The position numbers and the translations under genes are program-made. DNA of 64,000 bases. Source: Hibiscus mutabilis (Eukaryota; Streptophyta; Magnoliopsida; Malvales; Malvaceae). Each line of letters starts with the position of its first letter. The first letter of the stretch is position 1. The notes under the pieces are model-generated. The model ran no database searches, was not told the origin of the DNA, and worked only from the letters and a program-made list of their open reading frames with translations. This document shows positions 57,867 to 64,000 of the stretch, in pieces. The stretch spans positions 16,794,128 through 16,858,127 of the forward strand of contig CM033744.1 of NCBI GenBank assembly GCA_019671005.1, written 5' to 3'.

Positions 57867-58187
57867 GTTTTGGTTGTAAACATGGTTTGTTTTACTTACT
57901 ATAAATGCATGATTTTGAGTACAAATGTAGTGGCTTAAATGTATATGAAATGCTAGTGGGCATTGGTTTTCTTTCCGATCAGGAATGTGGTATTGCCTTG
58001 GCAATGTGGCTTGGATATGTGGTGATTTTGTATAATGCATTGTAAAACAGTGAGTAAATGGTTTTGTAAATGATATATTGGCTATGTGACATGATGAGAA
58101 AACATTCGGATATAGTTGGCATGCCATAGGACAAAGTGCACTATAATATGTTTAAAATCAATCGTGGTTAGAGGTCCTTGAGGTATA

Positions 58188-58410
58188 GCGGTCGGCTGCT
58201 CGAACTTTGATGTTATCACTTGGGTTGAGCGGTCGGTTCCCCTTGTTGATGTTAATCTTGCGGTCGGCAAGGTTGTCATAACATACAGTTGGGATGGTAC
58301 GCGTTTTGATGGCGGTCGGTCATTATGGGAGATCCTTGTATCCGATATGTAATGTTAACGGTCGGTTAACCAATGATTAGCGGTCGGCTAATCACGGATA
58401 GTGGTCGACT
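58188..58410 (+). repeat. GCGGTCGG-motif array in the LTR variable slot
   Basis: About eight copies of GGTCGG or near variants, irregularly spaced by 20-50 bases, in the position where A2 LTRs carry TTTAACTAGGCA repeats. Confidence 0.75.
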
Positions 58411-58468
58411 ATCCGGGGTCACTATAAATGCCAATATATGAAAGTTCATGTGTTGAACCTATTTTATA

Positions 58469-58665
58469 ATGCTTTGGGATTTAATCATGGTAATATGATT
58501 TAATGCTTTGGGATTTAAGCATGGTAATATGATTTAATGCTTTGGGATTTAAGCATGGTGATATGATTTAATGCTTTGGGATTTAAGAATGGTAATATGA
58601 TTTAATGTTTTGGGATTTAAGCATGTTAATATGATTTAATGCTTTCGAATTTAAGCATGTGATTT
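58469..58665 (+). repeat. 34-bp tandem repeat, six units
   Basis: ATGCTTTGGGATTTAAGCAT starts units at 58469, 58503, 58537, 58571, 58605 and 58639, an exact 34-base period. A2 LTRs have only two units of related text ('ggaattaagcatgg'). Confidence 0.9.
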
Positions 58666-60139
58666 GTAAATGATTTTGCATATGGTCGATATGCATGTTT
58701 GGATTTGGAATCAATGAAAATGCTCCGGTCGTTAAGCTTGGGATTTAAATATGATGATGCATAAGGATCGTTATGCATGTTTCAGTCGAAACCAATGAAA
58801 ATGCTTTGGTCGTTAAGCGTGTTTTGAAAACAAGTGTTTTGGTTTTCAAATGGTTTTAAATGCATCATTATTTTTATGAGCATCCTCACTAAGCATTTGT
58901 GCTTACGCTCTCTTTTCTAAATGATGCAGAGCACTAGATTTTGGGGCGGCATTGGCAAGGCAAAAAGGCAATCCAAGACCTATACTATCTTTGAGTGTGA
59001 GACTCAGAATTATTTTCGGTTAATAAGGTAATCTGTTTGCCATATTTTGGGGATTTGCAATGATGTATTACCATGGTTTTTGTTGTGGTTTACATGTTGT
59101 GGTTTGATGATCATTTGATGGATGAAAAGCGTGTTGGTTGAGCCATGCTAGTATGTGATGTTGCTAGGAGATACCTTGGATTGCATCTAGCTTGTGTTGG
59201 TTTGTTACAATGCCTTTATGATTCTACCATGTTTTTATCGATGCTAGGGAGGTATTGGTTTGTTGACCATGTGGTTAATTGCCTTGTGTTTGGATTTTGG
59301 TATGTGAGTTGCATGATTTTAGGGAGCATGTCTCTAGAGTTGAGATGCGAGTAGATCGCCATGATATGATGATGAAACTGTGATATTATGATTAGGATCG
59401 ATCATTGATAATGTTGTATGAATGTTAGAAGCATGTTTAAGTGGTTTGGAATCCATAAATGTATGTTAAACTAGCAAGTTTTAACTTTACATGCCAGAGT
59501 GTATTGATACGCGTAAGACCGTATTGATACGGTAACTATTTTCAGGCATAGCGTATCATTATGCGTGAGATCGTATCGATACGGGTTGGTATTTTCAGGC
59601 ATAGCGTATTGATACTCGAAGAAGTGTATCGGTATGATTTTGAGCTACTAGAATCTGGAATTTTAAAAATGCACAGGTGTACCGATACACTTGCCCGTGT
59701 ATTGATATGGGTTGCTGTTAATTTAGTTAAAGTGTGTTTTAAAGGTTATATTTTCTTATGTTTTAGTCCCTAAATGTTGTACATGAAATTAAATGGGTTT
59801 GAATGGTCAACTTGAGCTAAGAATTGGCATGCAAGCATGTAATCAGACTAATTGAGGATTGGTAACCCTAATTTCAGTAATGGTCCTTTAATTTACTAGT
59901 TTTATGTTTTGGTCCCTAAAATGTATTGTATGCAATTGGTTGCCTTTCCGAGGTCTGTTCCTTTGTAGATTCATCCGCTGCAAGCATGATCACAAAGGAT
60001 TAATAATATGCATCTAGGCAAGATGAAAAGAAAAAAATGGATCACTTTCGTAATCTTTCTCCAATTTGCTTCAGCAAACCTAATGTAGCTCGCTCAGCTT
60101 GGTCGGGTGTCTAGGCCGAGTCGAGGGGGTTATATTTGT

Positions 60140-60152
60140 TGGTATCAAATCC
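60140..60152 (+). other. Primer-binding site, initiator tRNA-Met type, mutated
   Basis: TGGTATCAAATCC: two changes from TGGTATCAGAGCC, directly after the LTR end. Confidence 0.8.
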
Positions 60153-60367
60153 AGGTTACGAAAGGTTGGGATGTTGTTCTTTGATTGATTGCTATTGTTT
60201 GATATGCACAGTGATTGTGTATATGTGCGGTGATTGTTTTACATTATGTTGGGTATGAATTGGGAACATATTGCCTATTACCGAGGTTTTAAAATGTTTA
60301 TAAGGTTGTCTTGGATCATTTTCCTTATACTAGCCCGACTTTTATGTGTTTTGATGCTTTTGTTAGC

Positions 60368-60990
60368 ATGGCTCAACGTGAGACTCGTTCGACGACTGGT
60401 AATGCCCGATCTGGGCAGAATAATGATGAGGAAGGGAATCCTCGTAATGTTTCACCACCTCCTCCTCTTTCGTTAGTTCCTCCTATCGACGCCGGGGTAG
60501 GTGGTATACCTCAGGCTCCGCAAGGGTCAACTTTTGGGGATTTGACTCTGTTAATCCAAGCGATGACAAAAGCTTTTCAGGTAGCGATAGCTGGAGTGCA
60601 AGTGCAAGCACCGCCACCTGCTGTGGCGGTTAATCAAGGTTTACCCTTGGAGCGTCTTCGTAGTTTGGGAGGCGAGGAATTCAGGGTTTGAGTCCTGAAG
60701 CAGCCGAGAGATGGCTGGAAAAGACAATTTGTATCTTGAGTCATATGGGTAGCAAAGATGTGCACAAGTTGGGTTGCACCATGTCCTTTTTATAAGGTGA
60801 TGCTTATCACTAGGGGTGACCACGGTTGCGGGTGTCCCGAAGGCATATGTGACTTGAGAGTTCTTTCGGAGAGCTTTTAAGAGGAAGTATCTTGGTCCTC
60901 AGTATCTGGATGCGAGAAAGCGCGAGTTTATGTCATTATCGCAGGGTGGCATGTCAGTGGCCGAGCATGAGGTGAAGATAGTTCACCTAA
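60368..60990 (+). pseudogene. Gag, Tekay copy A3
   Basis: Start at the Met of MAQRETRS (60368), which aligns with the gag starts of other copies. An upstream in-frame Met at 60311 lies in leader text. Clear blocks: PPPPLSLVPP, PQAPQGSTFGDLTLLIQAMTKAFQ, LPLERLRSLGGEEF. A 1-base loss at about 60686 then shifts frame. Out-of-frame remnants follow: LSPEAAERWLEK, HKLGCTM, FFRRAFKRKYLG, KREFMSLSQGGMSVAEHEVK. It ends where unrelated sequence begins at about 60995. The zinc-knuckle part is missing. Confidence 0.85.
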
Positions 60991-61411
60991 GAGACCTTGC
61001 CTGGGGCTCTAGCATTGTTAGCTCTAGTTGGGTTTTAGATAGTTAGTCGGTATGGCTTTTTGTGGAAGCGTCGAGTGTGCTAGTGACATTCGAGATGACG
61101 ACGGGTTGGGTATTCTCTAAATACCTGGTTTTTGGGTTGTGACAGGAGTGGTGGTGTTCTCGTGTACTGTGGTACCGAGAAAGAGTTTTGATCAACAATT
61201 GAGGGTTGTTAGAATGTTTTCGACGTGTTGGAGGGAATATTGGTACCGGGAATATTATAAGTGTGGATGTTGAACATGCACATTGCAAAAACACTTATAT
61301 GTAGATATTTAAATATGTCAGTACATGCATACATCTTTGAGCATGACATTAGAGTTTTTTGCATCCATATGCATAGACATCTAGGATGACATTAAGGAAT
61401 CATGCATACAT
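60991..61411. other. Unexplained sequence replacing the gag C-terminus and protease active site
   Basis: About 400 bases that do not match the corresponding gag/protease region of copy A2 (about 29640-30360). The right part has 'catgcatacatc'-type repeats (61325-61410). No TG...CA ends or clear duplications. An 83-codon minus-strand frame (61043-61294) has no recognised motif. Confidence 0.5.
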
Positions 61412-61927
61412 ATGTCCACACTTACGGATAATTTCTCAGAGGCTGGCGAAGTGTTAGTAACTAGTTCCTTTGGTGAGATGGTTACAGTTATAAAGTTGTT
61501 TGGGAGATTTCCTTTGGTAGTGCAAGGTCACGAGTTTGCCGCAGATTTGATGGAGTTGCCATTCCATGTTTTTGATGTTATTTTGGGTATGGATTGGTTG
61601 AGTGAGCACAAGGTGGTCGTGGATTGTGAATCCAAAAGGATTTCCTTTAGGTTAGATGATGATTATGAAGTTGTGGTGGTTGGCGAGAATGTGAAATTCT
61701 TGTCCAATGTTGTTTCGGCTACTCAAGCAAAAAAGATGATGCGAGGAGGTTGTCAAGCTTATTTGACTATCGTGATGAATCTGAAGTTAGGGTGTTTGGG
61801 TGCAAGACATTCGGATTGTTCGTGATTTTTTGAAAGTGGTTCCTGAAGAGTTATCAGGTTTACCACTGGACAAAGAGGTGGAATTCGGTATTGAGACATA
61901 CACGGGTTCGACTCTGGTGTCCATTAC
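61412..61927 (+). pseudogene. Protease C-terminal part and RT leader, Tekay copy A3
   Basis: From about 61455 the frame reads VTSSFGEMV, GHEFAADLMELPFHVFDVILGMDWLS, VVVDCESKRIS, EVVVVGENVKFLSNVV, GGCQAYLTIV, then a 1-base shift and W-V-Q-D-I-R into the RT leader with PEELSGLPLDKEVEFGIETYTG. The active-site Asp segment is missing because 60991-61411 replaces it. The first 14 or so codons of the open frame are not protease. It is cut by LTR-C at 61928 before any RT motif. Confidence 0.85.
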
Positions 61928-64000
61928 TGTAATATTCCAATTTTGGCTAGTGACCAAAATGTAAATTTGAGAGTTTTGTGGCTAAAGTATAAATTTATTA
62001 AAGTTTAGGGACCAAAGTGTAATTTTCAAAAGTTGTGGATTTTAACCCCATAAATGAATAGTTTAACCCCAAGAATGACGTTTTCGTGCTATCCGGATTT
62101 TTCGTACGGAGTTTGTATTAATGGCTATAAAGCGATAAAGTTCAGAAAATATTCTGATAATCGGATCGAATAGAATATCCAGGATATTTTGAGGGATGAT
62201 AAGGAAAGGTTAATTATATCATTTTATATGTCTAATATATTTTCTTTGTGTTGGAAGAATTTGAACCCTTGGATTTAAGTTGATTTTCCATGTTAAATAT
62301 GAGCCAATGGATGAAAAATGGCAAGATTGTAATTTTGGAAAAATCACAAGGGAAAAGTTGGTAAACTACTAACTCAAGATTAAATCTAGGCCATTGGATG
62401 AAGGATGATGACAGTGGTACATTTTGGATTCATTGAATTTGAGGGCAAAATGGCTATTTCACTATTTGGAGGATTTTCGATAATTATCAGAATAATAGAC
62501 CGAGTTAGGAAAATTTAGTCTAAGTCTTTAAGAAAGGAAGTTTTTCTGAGATAATAGTGTTTATTTTCTAAATGTGGAAATATAGAAATTTCGGAATAAA
62601 TCTGATAGCTCGGTAAAGGTAAAATCATAGTAGAAGTATTTAGTGAATAATGGGAAATCATATTGAATGGAAAATTTTAGAGACTAGACCAAAAGCCATG
62701 GAAAATTCATAAAATTTTATTTTATGAATATTTATTATAGTTGGTTGGATTCTAACTAGATTTAGCTAGAATTTTACAATATGGCAAATTAAAAAATAAA
62801 ACTTAGTTGGAGGGTTATTTGGAATCAAGTAATTAAATGAATTTAATATTCATTTAATTAAATACACATGGCATAAATAATATAAAAGATGAACAAAAAT
62901 GTTCTTCCTCGTCTCCTCTAATTTTTGAAAACACAAGAGAGAAAGGAGAAAAATATACACAAATTTTTCCTAGGCATTTTGAAGGCTTCCAAACAAGATT
63001 CAAGGTATGTTTTTGATAGACGATTAATCTATGTTTAATTTTCTTTCATTTGATAGTAATTTTACAAAGAGTTATGAAGATTTGTTCATGTTATTGATGA
63101 GAGAGAAAATAGGGATTCATATTTAATGTTGAGATTGAAAATTGATTTAAGTAAATCAAGTGTTGTGGAGTTGAAATCAAGCTTATATTTAGATTAATTT
63201 CATGATTGAAGACATAAACCCTAACCCTAGAATTTAGGATTTTATTTAGGTTTTGAAATTAAGGATGAATATGGAAGATTTATGATTCTACAAGCTTGAT
63301 CATGGCATTAGGATCAAAATAAAGTTCTTGGAAAGCTTAGACACCCAATTTGGCATGTAGGAATAAATTGGGGTTTTAAGTGTTAATACTTGGAAATGAA
63401 GAATACATGTTGGAAAAATTATTGTGAGCATATTAGAATGTTGTTTGAATGAAAAACAACATTGCGAAGGTCTAGTGACCAATTCGGTCAAGGGTTACAA
63501 TAGAAGGAAAATTTTGAGAAAAAAATTTAAAAATGTTGGATTAATGATCTAGTAGACTTGATTGGTTATTTGGAAGCAAAACCCTAAGTTAAATACATAG
63601 GGACCATTTCGGAAAGCTTCAAAATTAAGGGACCCGATATAATTTTTATGAATTTGATGTGTATTTATCTTATTAATGATGTTAAAGACAAGAAAAATGA
63701 GGTTAGAATGTTAAACCGACGATTAATCACATTAGTGACCATTTTTACAAATTGTCAAACTTGAATGGTCTATTCGGCAAAGAGGATATTTAGAAGGATT
63801 AAATATGATTTTTAGTTAAAATGATGGAATTGAGGTAGTAATGTTGATTGAAGGACTAATTTGCAAAGTTAAGAAGCTTGAATCCTTATATTTGAAATTT
63901 TGGTGACCATCTCGACAAATCAAGAGAAATTAGAGAAGTAAAGGTTTAAGCTTATTTTGATGAAGGATGTAAAGAGAACATATGAATACAAGCTTTATTC
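61928..64000 (+). repeat. LTR-C relative, 5' part, runs off the window
   Basis: Starts TGTAATATTCC. It matches LTR 1 of the array in 'taatattcatttaatta' (62836-62860), 'ttttgaaggcttccaaac' and 'caaggtatgtttttgata' (63000). Unlike LTR 1 it has a single leader module before the 'tgaccaattcgg' region (63477). The preceding five bases ATTAC would be the target duplication, but the other end is outside. Confidence 0.82.

Larger units (their letters stand above)
57867..60134 (+). repeat. 5' LTR of Tekay copy A3, start truncated
   Basis: Matches 26561-28782 from 'catgttttggt' on and ends GAGGGGGTTATA at 60134. Differs from A2 in its arrays: GCGGTCGG units replace TTTAACTAGGCA, and a 34-bp repeat is present. 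It shares the TAAGCA-tttg-TGCTTA hairpin (58890-58905) and the GTATCGATAC cluster (59500-59710). Confidence 0.85.

Noticed and set aside
58188..58410. A CRISPR-like array (short repeats with variable spacers)
   Set aside because: The GGTCGG motif is short, irregularly spaced and lies inside a plant LTR. No cas genes are present.

Overview
The window looks like heterochromatic, AT-rich intergenic DNA of a flowering plant, very probably a eudicot. I see no host protein gene, tRNA, rRNA, CRISPR or bacterial feature. Nearly everything is explained by Ty3/gypsy LTR retrotransposons: Del/Tekay-type chromoviruses (initiator-Met tRNA primer site, long LTRs, chromodomain-like integrase tail), one Tat/Ogre-like element, one Athila element (Asp-tRNA-type primer site, typical gag), and a non-autonomous family with LTRs of about 5.1 kb. 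The LTR style recalls Malvaceae genomes from memory; that guess is weak. All coding regions are broken by stops and frameshifts.

Layout. 1-1386: a deleted Tekay copy (+), with an LTR tail joined straight to the integrase end and then a truncated LTR. 1387-9759: a Tekay copy on the minus strand (protease, gag, primer site, LTR), split by a solo LTR at 2290-5217. 9760-11122: scraps (gag, LTR-A, LTR-B). 11123-13674: LTR-B on the minus strand, followed directly by LTR-B on the plus strand (13675-13976 plus 21402-22809). That plus-strand LTR is interrupted by a Tat/Ogre-like element (13977-21401) with a perfect 5-bp target duplication. 22810-23643: unassigned. 23644-26076: an LTR-C relative on the minus strand. 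26077-36895: the most complete Tekay copy (+), with gag, protease, RT, RNase H and integrase all decayed. 36896-38378 and 55616-57101: one Athila element on the minus strand, split by a 17.2-kb insertion. 38379-55615: that insertion, an LTR-internal-LTR-internal-LTR tandem array with a perfect target duplication. 57102-57866: unassigned. 57867-61927: a third Tekay copy (+), cut by the start of another LTR-C at 61928 that runs off the window.

The most notable observations are these. (1) The array at 38379-55615 has a middle LTR that is a mosaic of its two neighbours, as expected from unequal crossing-over between the LTRs of one element. (2) The 5.1-kb LTR contains a diverged internal duplication of its promoter and leader module. 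(3) LTRs of several families share an architecture: a slot holding a different tandem array in each subfamily, then a small hairpin whose sequence changes while pairing is kept, then a pyrimidine-rich stretch ending in GCAG or GTAG. (4) LTR-B pieces form long inverted repeats with a short spacer. (5) The stops in the best-preserved pol gene are almost all explained by C-to-T or G-to-A changes.

No identity percentages, ages or database matches are claimed, because none were computed. Family assignments rest on recognised protein motifs, primer sites and LTR ends.
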